DNA of 64,000 bases, taken from positions 1-64,000 of the forward strand of contig PZPC01000016.1 of assembly GCA_003045895.1 (NCBI GenBank), read 5' to 3'. Below, in pieces: positions 17,094-25,022 of this stretch. The notes under the pieces are model-generated. The model did no database searches. It saw nothing but the letters and a program-made list of their open reading frames with translations, and was not told where the DNA came from. The translations under genes and the position numbers were made by a program. How positions within the stretch are numbered: the first letter of the stretch is position 1; every line of letters begins with the position of its first letter. This DNA is from Bacteroidota bacterium (GTDB taxonomy: Bacteria; Bacteroidota; Bacteroidia; Chitinophagales; Saprospiraceae).

Positions 17094-18308
17094 TTAAACG
17101 CGCTCCAGGATGGTGGCGTACCCCTGGCCTACGCCCACACACATGGCGGCCAGGGCGTAGCGTTCCTGGCGTTCGTGCAATTCGAGGGCGGCGGTATGCA
17201 GGATGCGCGTGCCCGACACGCCCAGTGGATGACCAATGGCGATGGCGCCGCCGTTGGGGTTGATGCGTGGGTCATCGTCGGCCAGGCCGAGCTCGCGGGT
17301 ACAGGCGAGGACCTGGGCGGCGAAGGCTTCGTTCAGCTCCAGGACACCCATCTCCGCCAGGGTGAGGCCGGCCCGTTGGAGGGCTTTGCGGGAGGCGCCG
17401 ACCGGACCGATGCCCATGATGCGCGGTTCCACCCCAACCACGGCCGAACTCACGATGCGCGCCAGTGGCTTCAGGTTGTATTTTTTTACGGCCGCTTCCG
17501 AAGCGATGAGGGCGGCGGCGGCGCCGTCGTTGAGGCCCGAAGCATTGCCTGCCGTGACGGTTCCACCGGCTTCCTGCTTTTTGAAGGCCGTGCGGAGCTG
17601 AGCGAGCACCTCCAGGCTGGTGGCGGGTTTGACGAATTCGTCGTGGGCAAATACCAGGGCTGCTGCTTTGCGTTGGGGAATGGTCACGGGCACGATCTCG
17701 CGGCTTAGCCGGCCGTTGGCCTGCGCGTGGGTGGCTTTCATCTGCGACCAGTAGGCGAACTGGTCCTGGGCTTCCCGGCTAATCTGGTACATCGTTGCCA
17801 GGTTTTCGGCCGTTACGCCCATGCCGTCGGTGCCGTAGAGGTCGTGCATTTTTTTGTTGACGAAGCGCCAGCCAAAGCTGCTGTCGTGCATTTCGGCATC
17901 GTTGCCAAAGGGGGTAGATACTTTGGAGGTCACCCAGGGGGCCCGGGTCATGTGCTCTATGCCACCGGCGATGATCAGGTCGGCGTCGCCGGCCAGGATG
18001 GCCCGCCGGGCGTGGATGATGGCCGACATGCCGGAAGCGCAAAGCCGGTTGACGGTTTCGCCGGGGACCGACCATGGCAACCCCGCCAGCAGGAGGCTCA
18101 TGCGGGCGGCATTGCGATTGTCTTCGCCAGCCTGGTTGGCGCAGCCCAGGATGACTTCGTCGTAGGCGTCCTGGGGGATGCTGGCCTGTCGTTCCACCAG
18201 GGCTTTGATGGGGATCGCCGCCAGGTCGTCGGCCCGCACGGTGGATAGGGTGCCGCGGAAATTACCGAAAGGGGTACGGATACTGTCGACGAGGTAGGCG
18301 TAGGACAT
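17094..18308 (-). CDS. Acetyl-CoA acyltransferase (thiolase), 3-oxoadipyl-CoA thiolase-like
   Basis: A 404-residue thiolase. The nucleophile Cys is C90 (NRLCASGM), the active-site His lies in [16 protein letters not shown] and the second catalytic Cys in [19 protein letters not shown] is also intact. It cleaves a 3-ketoacyl-CoA with CoA to acetyl-CoA plus a shortened acyl-CoA, in fatty-acid beta-oxidation or aromatic-acid degradation. Several motifs, including the RLCASG spacing and [11 protein letters not shown], resemble PcaF/PaaJ-type thiolases. No other beta-oxidation or ring-cleavage gene is adjacent, so the chain-length class is not fixed. Confidence 0.88.
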   Translation of the reverse strand: MSYAYLVDSIRTPFGNFRGTLSTVRADDLAAIPIKALVERQASIPQDAYDEVILGCANQAGEDNRNAARMSLLLAGLPWSVPGETVNRLCASGMSAIIHARRAILAGDADLIIAGGIEHMTRAPWVTSKVSTPFGNDAEMHDSSFGWRFVNKKMHDLYGTDGMGVTAENLATMYQISREAQDQFAYWSQMKATHAQANGRLSREIVPVTIPQRKAAALVFAHDEFVKPATSLEVLAQLRTAFKKQEAGGTVTAGNASGLNDGAAAALIASEAAVKKYNLKPLARIVSSAVVGVEPRIMGIGPVGASRKALQRAGLTLAEMGVLELNEAFAAQVLACTRELGLADDDPRINPNGGAIAIGHPLGVSGTRILHTAALELHERQERYALAAMCVGVGQGYATILERV

Positions 18309-18439
18309 TGGTCAGGTTGTTGAAAAATAAAAAAATGAGCAGGCAAAGATAAATACCCTCTCGCAATAACAAACGTTTCTTACCTTCGACGGGTTTTTTA
18401 CGCCTGCGTTTATCATTTATTTACAACCAAAAAACAATT

Positions 18440-19675
18440 ATGATGCGAAGTATACTTTCAATTTGCCTGCTACTGTTTTTGTCCCAACTCGGTGCCCAGA
18501 ATCACCCCAGCTGCGACGGAATGCGCTACCGACTCGACGTTTTCAGTGACGTAACGACCACGCTGGCCGTGAAGTTTGGTGAAAACACCACCATTGCCGG
18601 CAATGCCCAGGAATTGTTCATGGACATCTACGAACCCACCGGTGATGACCTGGCCAACCGGCCGGTAATCGTGTTGGCCTACGGTGGCAGCTTCATCTCG
18701 GGGGTGCGTGCGGATATGGCCTTTTTGTGTGAGGCTTACGCCAAAAAAGGATTCGTGGCCGTTAGCATCGATTACCGCCTCTACGACGGCCCGCTATTTC
18801 CCATCCCTTCGGGCGAAACCATGCAGGATGTGGTGATCAAAACCGTTTCGGACATGAAAGCCGCTATTCGCTTTTTGCGTGAAGACGCTGCTACCGACAA
18901 TGTCTACCGCATTGATGCGGACTACGTATTTGTGGGCGGCATTTCGGCCGGCGCCATCACGGCTGCTCATACCGCCTTTTTGGATGACACCGATACGTTC
19001 ACGCCCGCGCTGGCAGCCATCATCGAAGCCAACGGCGGACTGGAAGGCAACAGCAGCGACAACCTACAGTACAGCAGCGCTGTGCAGGGGGTGGTCAACT
19101 TCTCCGGCGCCCTCAACGACGCTTCCTGGATTGATGCCGAAGACCCCCCGTTCTTTAGCGTGCACGACCAACTGGATCCGATTGTTCCCTTTATGGGCGC
19201 ACCTGCTACGATTCTGGGGTTTGACATCATTTACGTAGAAGGCAGCTTCCTGCTCAAGGAGCAGGCCGACGCCGTAGGGGTAGAAAACCAGTTGTTCGTC
19301 ATTGCCAACAGCCAGGGACACGTCAGCTATTTCCAGAGCTCGGCAGAAACGACTATACTCTACATCAACCGCTCGGCGGAATACCTCCACTACCTGGTCT
19401 GCGGGGAATTCATTTCCAGCCTCACGGAAGCCGACCAGCAGTTGGCTGGCCTGTTGGTCTATCCCAATCCGACGACGGGGCTGCTTAACCTCCGCCAGGA
19501 TGGGGACGAAGTGTTGGAGGTCCGGCTCTCCAATGCCCTGGGGCAGCTGGTGGGTCAATGGTCAAACTCACGCCAACTCGATCTGACTACTTTCCCCACC
19601 GGCATGTACCTGCTCGAAGTGCGGGATGCCGCTACCCAGGGCAGGGTGGTCAGGAAGGTGGTGTTGGAGCGCTAG
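18440..19675 (+). CDS. Secreted carboxylesterase-like alpha/beta hydrolase with T9SS sorting domain
   Basis: A 411-residue protein: signal peptide (1-19), an esterase/lipase-type alpha/beta hydrolase domain (about 40-320) with oxyanion region LAYGGSF at 79-85 and nucleophile elbow GISAG at 167-171 (Ser169), and a C-terminal type A T9SS sorting domain (about 337-411, VYPNPTTGLLNL ... FPTGMYLLEV ... VRKVVLER). The T9SS domain predicts export through the Bacteroidota type IX system to the cell surface or medium. The substrate is probably an ester or polymer fragment and cannot be specified. Monocistronic; a perfect long inverted repeat lies about 120 bp downstream. Confidence 0.85.
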   Translation: MMRSILSICLLLFLSQLGAQNHPSCDGMRYRLDVFSDVTTTLAVKFGENTTIAGNAQELFMDIYEPTGDDLANRPVIVLAYGGSFISGVRADMAFLCEAYAKKGFVAVSIDYRLYDGPLFPIPSGETMQDVVIKTVSDMKAAIRFLREDAATDNVYRIDADYVFVGGISAGAITAAHTAFLDDTDTFTPALAAIIEANGGLEGNSSDNLQYSSAVQGVVNFSGALNDASWIDAEDPPFFSVHDQLDPIVPFMGAPATILGFDIIYVEGSFLLKEQADAVGVENQLFVIANSQGHVSYFQSSAETTILYINRSAEYLHYLVCGEFISSLTEADQQLAGLLVYPNPTTGLLNLRQDGDEVLEVRLSNALGQLVGQWSNSRQLDLTTFPTGMYLLEVRDAATQGRVVRKVVLER

Positions 19676-19797
19676 TGGTCTGTTGCCTGACTTTAATTAC
19701 AAAATAGTCAGCGCACCGTACCTGCCGGTTAAGTTTGTTTCAACCTCCGGGGGGTACCCAAACACCGGAGCCATCTGCCCCAGCCATCTTACGGCAT

Positions 19798-19854
19798 AAT
19801 CGGTACCCCCTCCGGAGGTTTACCCTGTGTAGACCTCCGGAGGGGGTACCGATT
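19798..19854. repeat. Perfect 22-bp inverted repeat
   Basis: The arms at 19798-19819 and 19833-19854 are perfect reverse complements around 13 bp, with core ACCTCCGGAGG next to GGTACC. A partial third copy lies at about 19741-19770. It is followed by TTTATTT and could terminate the esterase transcript, but its extent and the partial copy suggest a small palindromic element. Confidence 0.7.
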
Positions 19855-20008
19855 TTATTTGTGGGAATAGCGAATTTTACCCTTGGATTTGGCTGTAAAC
19901 CTGGGAGGCCGAAAAACATCGGTTAATCTTAGTACGCACGTAATTTGACCAGGATTGTCGCGGATTGCATCCGCGATACCATACGCTCCATGCGAGATGA
20001 GCGTATCG

Positions 20009-20050
20009 TAGTTGCCTGCCACGTCTTCAGCGTTGCCTGCCACCGCAGTC
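20009..20050. repeat. Family C repeat (TGCCACGTCTTCAGCG)
   Basis: It contains one full TGCCACGTCTTCAGCGT unit followed by a second, diverged unit. It is the same family as at 11.63, 22.38, 56.53 and 57.32 kb. Confidence 0.55.
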
Positions 20051-20075
20051 ACAGGCTGCTGTTGCTATTTACGCG

Positions 20076-20485
20076 TAGACAAAGTCCATAGGCGTCAGGC
20101 TAAAGGTTCCAGTCTACGACAATTAGATGAAATTTCAACCCACGATCGAAAAATCTTTCGTCCTTACAGGACTCTTTTCTAGGGGCACCTCGTCCAGGGT
20201 CTGACGACCCTGGCAAAGATGTGTCGTCCCTCCGGGACTGGTAATTAGGAGTTCCAGGGAGCTACCAGCCTGTTACCAGGTTCGAAGGCGAGATTTTAAC
20301 TGTACCAAACACCAATGCGCGCGGTCCTAATAGCCCCAGCAGGGTGAAAGCCCATCCAATTTCGAAGTATCCAATTTCCCTTTGTGGTTCCACTGGGGTC
20401 GACATCCTCATTGAAAGGAATCAATAAATCAAATTTTACGCTGCGGGTTCGTAATCCTTAGCCTGACGGCTATGGACATAGTCTA
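20076..20485. mobile_element. 410-bp MITE-like element with 28-bp terminal inverted repeats
   Basis: The left end (20076-20103, TAGACAAAGTCCATAG...) and right end (20458-20485) are inverted repeats matching at 25 of 28 positions. The interior has no ORF of note but includes a perfect 8-bp hairpin, CCAGGGTC/GACCCTGG, near 20191-20210 and GTCCCTCCGGGAC near 20225. No target-site duplication was confirmed by eye. It is non-coding and so non-autonomous if mobile. The remainder of the 19676-20648 gap is repeat-like, with no gene. Confidence 0.5.
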
Positions 20486-20648
20486 CGATAGCGGAGCCCG
20501 GTCTTCCAAGGTTTTAACGGGTGTTAAAAGCCATCAGAACAAGTCCATTATCTTTGGCTGATATGCAGGTGGTGAAGAAGATAAATTTTATCTTTAGAGC
20601 TAACCGTGTCAGGGGTCATTTGGTACCCATCCACCTACAAAAAAAGTC

Positions 20649-21464
20649 ATGATGAAATTATTATCCTTCCTCTGCGGTGTCCTGCTTTTTGCGGTGTCCT
20701 GCAGTCAGCCAGCACCCGTTTCCGACGATGGAGACACCTCCGACAACGCCAACCGACCTGCGGCCATTACCGATAGCCTTCGCCAACTGTATCAACATTA
20801 CCTGGCGAGCGCCGATCCGGAAATTCCCCTCAAGTGTATCATGGAACCAGGCAAGGTGAATCCAGGAGACGAAGCGCCCCGGGATACCCTCTTCTTCCTG
20901 TTTCGCGAAGAGCTGCGCACCATTGTAGCGGAGAAAAATATCTTCAAACTCCTCAAGTACGTCAGCAACGACATCAAGGTGGGTTTCGATAGTGACAACG
21001 GCTTGCAAGCATTTATTAGCACCTGGAATCTCGACAGCCCGGACAAAATTCCCCACTCCGAGCTGTGGCCCACCCTGCGCATCCTCCTGGATCTGGGCGG
21101 CCAGTTCACTTCCAAAGGCGACTATTTCGAAGCCCCTTACGTAGGGCCGTGTTTTCCGGCGGTGGCTGATCCGCTTATTATGGGGGCGGTCGTCGGCGCC
21201 GGGGTACGGATGCGCGCGGGTCCGGGTCTGAATACCCAGGTGCTCCGGACGATCTCCTACGACCTGGTGGAAATAATAGAAACTACCCCCGTGGAAGAGA
21301 CCATCAGCGGTGAAACCTACCCCTGGGTGAAAGTGAAGCTGGCAGACGGTACCGAAGGGTTCCTGTTTGGGAAATTTGTCCGCTCACCCGCTGGCTGGCG
21401 CGCTGGCTTTCAGCGGGGTGAAGACCAGGAGTGGAAGATGGTGATGCTGCTGGCGGGGGATTGA
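20649..21464 (+). CDS. SH3-domain lipoprotein
   Basis: A 271-residue lipoprotein: N-terminal signal with lipobox (LLFAVSCS, lipidated Cys at about residue 18), an acidic linker (DDGDTSDN), an unassigned domain (about 38-165), and a C-terminal bacterial SH3 domain (about 178-248: VGAGVRMRAGPGLNTQVLR ... YPWVKVKLADGTEGFLFGKF). SH3b domains usually bind peptidoglycan or peptides in the envelope. The middle domain (REELRTIVAEKN..., WNLDSPDKIPHSELWPTLR) recurs in Bacteroidota SH3 lipoproteins without known function. A TATCTTTG box at 20549-20556 is a possible -7 promoter element. Confidence 0.75.
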   Translation: MMKLLSFLCGVLLFAVSCSQPAPVSDDGDTSDNANRPAAITDSLRQLYQHYLASADPEIPLKCIMEPGKVNPGDEAPRDTLFFLFREELRTIVAEKNIFKLLKYVSNDIKVGFDSDNGLQAFISTWNLDSPDKIPHSELWPTLRILLDLGGQFTSKGDYFEAPYVGPCFPAVADPLIMGAVVGAGVRMRAGPGLNTQVLRTISYDLVEIIETTPVEETISGETYPWVKVKLADGTEGFLFGKFVRSPAGWRAGFQRGEDQEWKMVMLLAGD

Positions 21465-22609
21465 GGGAGGGGAAGTGTAAAAGTGTAAAGGGGGAAAAGT
21501 GTAAAAGGGGCGCCGGAAATCGGAAATCGGAAATTTTAAATCATGTAAAATTTAAGATTTCAGATGTAAGATTTTTTTGGGTGAGCAAGAGCTTGTTTAA
21601 ACTTCGACCTTCATGTTGAAAACGATTCATTTTTTGTATTGATGAGGCGCAGGTTCGGGATGATAGCAGCGCTATCAAGCCCGGTTCTGTAACGAAGTAT
21701 AAACGAAAAAGGGACATTTGGAGACCAATTGTTAAATTTTAAACAAGCGCTAGGATTCAATCTGTTATTTATAACTAGCTATTTGTCAATAATTTGTGAC
21801 TGGCGGAGGTGGGGGATTGAGGGGGTGGATGGGGTTGATTTGGCTAGCGCGCACACCCGCCAGGGCGGGTCCCTCCCTCGGGTCCAGTTCACCTCACATC
21901 CCCATCAAACTATCAACAGGGACACGCTTCTATACCTTCTTCGTGTGAAGCACGAAAAAGCCAGCATTGCGTTAAAAAAAACCACTGAAATCACTCACTG
22001 ACTGCGTGAGGGTAGTTACCTATGAATTGGGAGCAAGCAGCCAACTTGCTCTTTAGAGATATAAATATAAGTGGTTTTTGTTTGACAACAAAATATTTTT
22101 ATAAAAAAAATAAAACTCAATATGTTTTTAAAAAAAGGGGGGGTAGATGTGTTGCCTGGTCCCCTTTCAGCAATTAGCCAGTTGACGCTGGGAAGGATAC
22201 TGGGAGATTTACGAAGTGGGAAGCGCGTCAGGAAGAAAGAGTCTTCGCCCCCCAGGGCTGTCGAATCTGGAAATACTTAATACGTTGTGGCGATATTTAT
22301 CCGAAATGGCGCACTTAAGAAAACCCATCCCCGCCCACGCTAAAAAGCGTGGCAAGCTTTTTCGTTGCGAGCCGCCGGCGCTGAAGACGTGGCAGGTTGC
22401 TGCGCTGCGTCGCCCACGCTGAAGACGTGGCAAGTGCGAGAACCAACTTTAGAAGAAAACGCTGTTGATCATATTATCTATTTTCAGATTCGACAGTCCT
22501 GCCTGGGGTCCCTCCCTCAAATCCAGTTCACCCCCCATGCCCATCAAACCATTGCCTAAAATTCCCTACTTTCACGCCACACAATTTCTCACCCGATCAA
22601 TACCTGCGC
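21465..22609. other. Long repeat-bearing intergenic region
   Basis: No credible gene is seen in 1.1 kb. It holds family B words (GTGTAAAAG) and family A words at 21.47-21.54 kb, a GATAGC/GCTATC hairpin near 21660, an AT-rich tract at 22060-22135 and two related 70-bp segments (about 21.85-21.92 and 22.49-22.56 kb, sharing GGGTCCCTCCCTC and TCCAGTTCACC). Confidence 0.5.
22335..22432. repeat. Family C hairpin repeats (CCACGCTGAAGACGTGG)
   Basis: Three units: a perfect 7-bp hairpin CCACGCT/AGCGTGG (22335-22352), GCGCTGAAGACGTGGCA (about 22379) and CCACGCTGAAGACGTGGCA (about 22415). The CCACG...CGTGG arms can form a short stem-loop with CTGAAGA in the loop. Confidence 0.6.
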
Positions 22610-23995
22610 ATGAAGCCATTTTTTACCAACGATGCCATTGTTTTCGGTATCCTCATGATGTGTCTCGCTTTTGTATTTGCCACTTCTAGCAGCGAGCGCA
22701 AAGGCTGGCAGCGGTTCTACACTTTTGTGCCTCCTATATTGTTGTGCTATTTTCTGCCTGCCCTACTGCACTGGCCGCTCAACCTCGTTGCGCAAGACTG
22801 GTTCGAGCCGGGCATCTTCGACCTGGCCCGGGAAAACGGGTTGCGGATTCCGGCCAACGCTTCGGTAGCGGAGATCGAGAAAATTTTTGGGCAGGCGGGT
22901 TTCGACGACAGTCTTTTCAGCAGTTTCAAGCGCAGCTCGGGGCTCTATTTTGTCGCCAGCCGGTATTTGCTGCCAGCCAGTTTGATCTGGTTGTGCCTTA
23001 GTATCGACCTCAAAGGTATCATGCGGCTGGGGCCCAAGGCCATCATTATGTTCCTCACGGCTACCGTGGGCATCATCATTGGTGGGCCCGTGGCGCTGCT
23101 CCTCATTTCTTACCTGTTTCCCAACCTCATCGGCATTGAGCCCGATCAGTTGTGGCGCGGCCTGAGCACCATTGCCGGCAGCTGGATCGGCGGCGGCGCC
23201 AACCAGACGGCCATGAAGGAGATCTTCGAGGTCCCCGGTAGCGTATTCGCTTCTATGGTGGTGGTCGACATTGTGGTGGCCAATATCTGGATGGGATTCC
23301 TGCTCTACGGCGCTAAAATTTCCGACCGCATCGACCGCTGGCTCAAGGCCGACAATTCCGCCATCAAAGATTTGGAGAAGCGGGTGGAAGATTACCAGGA
23401 CAGCATCAGGAAAATTCCTACCGCTACCGAGATGTACATGCTGCTGGCCGTCGGTTTTGGTGGGGTAGCCCTTTCGCACTGGGGTGCCGACCTTATCACC
23501 ACCTGGCTGGCGCCGCACGCTGACGGCCTGAAGGCTGCCGGGATGAACTCCCTGCTCAGCGGCTTCTTCTGGCTGGTGGTGATTGCTACCACCATTGGCC
23601 TGGTGCTTTCGTTTACCCGTTTTCGGGCACTGGAAGGGGTAGGGGCTTCGCGCTGGGGCAGCATCTTCATCTATATCCTCGTAGCCACCATCGGCATGCA
23701 CATGGCCCTCGGAGATGTCATCAACAACCTCGGGCTCTTTGTCATTGGCGCCATCTGGATGCTGGTTCACGTGGCCCTGCTGCTTTTCGTAGCCTGGCTG
23801 ATCAAAGCGCCGTTTTTCTTCGTGGCCGTCGGTTCCCAGGCCAATGTAGGGGGGGCAGCGTCGGCACCCGTCGTAGCAGCGGCCTTTAGCCCGGCCCTGG
23901 CGCCAGTGGGCGTGCTGATGGCGGTATTGGGCTATGCACTAGGTACTTACGGGGCGCTTATCTGTGCGTATCTGATGCGTTACGCGGCCGGTTAA
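22610..23995 (+). CDS. DUF819 family integral membrane protein
   Basis: A 461-residue protein with about 11-12 hydrophobic helices, matching the DUF819 (YjcL-like) family throughout: an FFTNDAIVFGILMMCLAF start, GSWIGGGANQTAMKEIF in the middle and FFFVAVGSQANVGGAASAPVVAAAF near the C-terminus. The two GG(A/G)AN-type repeats suggest the inverted-repeat fold of ion or carboxylate transporters, but no substrate is established. There is an insertion of about 60 residues after the second helix (LVAQDWFEPGIFDLARENG...) compared with short homologues. Monocistronic. Confidence 0.82.
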   Translation: MKPFFTNDAIVFGILMMCLAFVFATSSSERKGWQRFYTFVPPILLCYFLPALLHWPLNLVAQDWFEPGIFDLARENGLRIPANASVAEIEKIFGQAGFDDSLFSSFKRSSGLYFVASRYLLPASLIWLCLSIDLKGIMRLGPKAIIMFLTATVGIIIGGPVALLLISYLFPNLIGIEPDQLWRGLSTIAGSWIGGGANQTAMKEIFEVPGSVFASMVVVDIVVANIWMGFLLYGAKISDRIDRWLKADNSAIKDLEKRVEDYQDSIRKIPTATEMYMLLAVGFGGVALSHWGADLITTWLAPHADGLKAAGMNSLLSGFFWLVVIATTIGLVLSFTRFRALEGVGASRWGSIFIYILVATIGMHMALGDVINNLGLFVIGAIWMLVHVALLLFVAWLIKAPFFFVAVGSQANVGGAASAPVVAAAFSPALAPVGVLMAVLGYALGTYGALICAYLMRYAAG

Positions 23996-24168
23996 GCTGC
24001 TGAAAAAGGCTTTGGCCATTGGAAAAAAGCCCCACGATAAGCTCTTTTATTTTGGAATTATGAAATCCTCAATTTGAACAAGTTCTATTCCGTTGATTTT
24101 GATAATTTAATACCGTTTAAGTGTATTTTTTGAACAAAATGTAAAAATTAATTTTAATCGTTGAAAAA

Positions 24169-24201
24169 TTTGTAATAAAAGGCCTATTTGCTTTACATTT
24201 G
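24169..24201 (+). promoter_or_regulatory. Bacteroidota promoter upstream of the tRNA-like array
   Basis: TTTG (24169-24172) and TACATTTG (24194-24201) match the -33 TTTG and -7 TAnnTTTG elements with a 21-bp spacer. Transcription would begin near 24208, about 175 nt before the first tRNA-like element, with no ORF in between. This suggests the array is transcribed on the plus strand. Confidence 0.6.
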
Positions 24202-24381
24202 TCACATCATCAGTTGAAAGCAACAAGATGAGACGAAGTTCAGGAGCAAGTTATAGGAACATGGGATTTACTTCCCACTTCCGATTTCCCACCTCCGACT
24301 TCATAAAGCGTCGGATAAAGACCACGGAATTCGGAGCCTAAATACTTCCGACTTCCCACCTCTGACCTCCGACCACCACCT

Positions 24382-24533
24382 TGTGAGGTGATGAAACTGG
24401 CAGCCATGCCCTCCTGTCTCGGGGGTGGGGAGCACAGTACAAAAGAAATTATGGCTCTCAACGAGCTTCGGGCTTTTTAAGCGTCCTGATTTTCTCTAAC
24501 TGCCCCGTGAAGGTTCGACTCCTTCCCTCACAG
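24382..24533 (+). ncRNA. tRNA-like RNA element, copy 1 (GUC, very long variable region)
   Basis: Cloverleaf by hand: acceptor TGTGAGG (24382-24388) with CCTCACA (24526-24532), 7 bp perfect; D-arm ATG/CAT with an 11-nt loop AAACTGGCAGC, as in bacterial tRNA-Leu; anticodon stem CCCTC (24409-24413) with GGGGG (24421-24425) and loop CTGTCTC, with U33 and triplet GTC (24416-24418); T-stem GAAGG/CCTTC (24509-24513, 24521-24525) with loop TTCGACT. The variable region (24426-24508) is 83 nt against about 10-24 in class II tRNAs and starts GGGG and ends CCCC. No CCA is encoded. A decoding tRNA, a pseudogene and a dedicated tRNA-mimic RNA are all possible; pyrimidine at 37 and a Leu-like body with an Asp triplet argue against ordinary decoding. 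Confidence 0.65.
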
Positions 24534-24687
24534 CTTTAAAAATCGGAAATGGGATAATCGGAAGTCCGAAGTAAAAGTACTTTCGCTTCATGTTGCTCCT
24601 CCGGTTTTATAAAACGTCGGATAAAGACCAAGGAATTCGGAACATAAATACTTCCGGCTTCCCACCTCTGACCTCCGACCACCACCT

Positions 24688-24844
24688 TGTGAGGTGATGA
24701 AACTGGCAGCCATGCCCTCTTGTCTCGGGGGTGGGGATAACAGGATAAATCAGGTGTAAAGTTGCCTTGAGCAACTAGGGTTGACCACTAAAACTTTGTG
24801 CCTTGACTAACTTCCTCGTGAAGGTTCGACTCCTTCTCTCACAG
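24688..24844 (+). ncRNA. tRNA-like RNA element, copy 2 (GUC, divergent variable region)
   Basis: The cloverleaf is the same as copy 1: acceptor TGTGAGG (24688-24694) with TCTCACA (24837-24843; one G-U pair), identical D-arm, anticodon stem CCCTC/GGGGG with loop TTGTCTC (GTC at 24722-24724), identical T-arm (24820-24836). The 88-nt variable region (24732-24819) differs almost entirely from copy 1 except near its ends, where GGGGA can still pair with TCCTC. Inside it a perfect AGTTGC/GCAACT hairpin is visible. Conserved framework and closing helix with a replaced insert suggest selection on the fold, or repeated exchange of the insert. Confidence 0.65.
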
Positions 24845-25022
24845 CTTTCAAAGTCGGAAATGGGAAATCGGAAGTCCGAAGTAACAGGACTTCCGCTTCA
24901 TGTTGCTCCTCCGATTTTATAAAACGTCGGATAAAGACCACGGAATTCGGGATCTAATATTTCCGACTTCCCACCTCTGACCTCCGACTTCAACAGTAAA
25001 TCTATCCCCCTACCGATCCCCC

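Larger units (their letters stand above)
24309..24990 (+). repeat. Tandem duplication, about 306-bp units carrying tRNA-like elements
   Basis: The word CGTCGGATAAAGACC starts at 24309, 24615 and 24925, giving units of 306 and 310 bp. The first two are complete and the third is truncated before its tRNA-like part. Each unit consists of this leader, a family A block (CTTCCGACTTCCCACCTCT), the tRNA-like element, then a family A block in inverted orientation (GAAATCGGAAGTCCGAAGTA) and a CTTCATGTTGCTCCTCCG segment. The non-tRNA parts are nearly identical between units. Confidence 0.85.

Noticed and set aside
21729-22001. 90-residue plus-strand ORF in the 21.5-22.6 kb gap
   Set aside because: It runs through repeat words, has no domain and ends in low-complexity sequence. 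It is likely a chance frame.
24382-24844. tmRNA or tRNA with a group I intron
   Set aside because: The elements lack a tag ORF, a tmRNA-type alanine acceptor and the required length. The insert sits in the variable region rather than the anticodon loop and is far too short for a group I intron.
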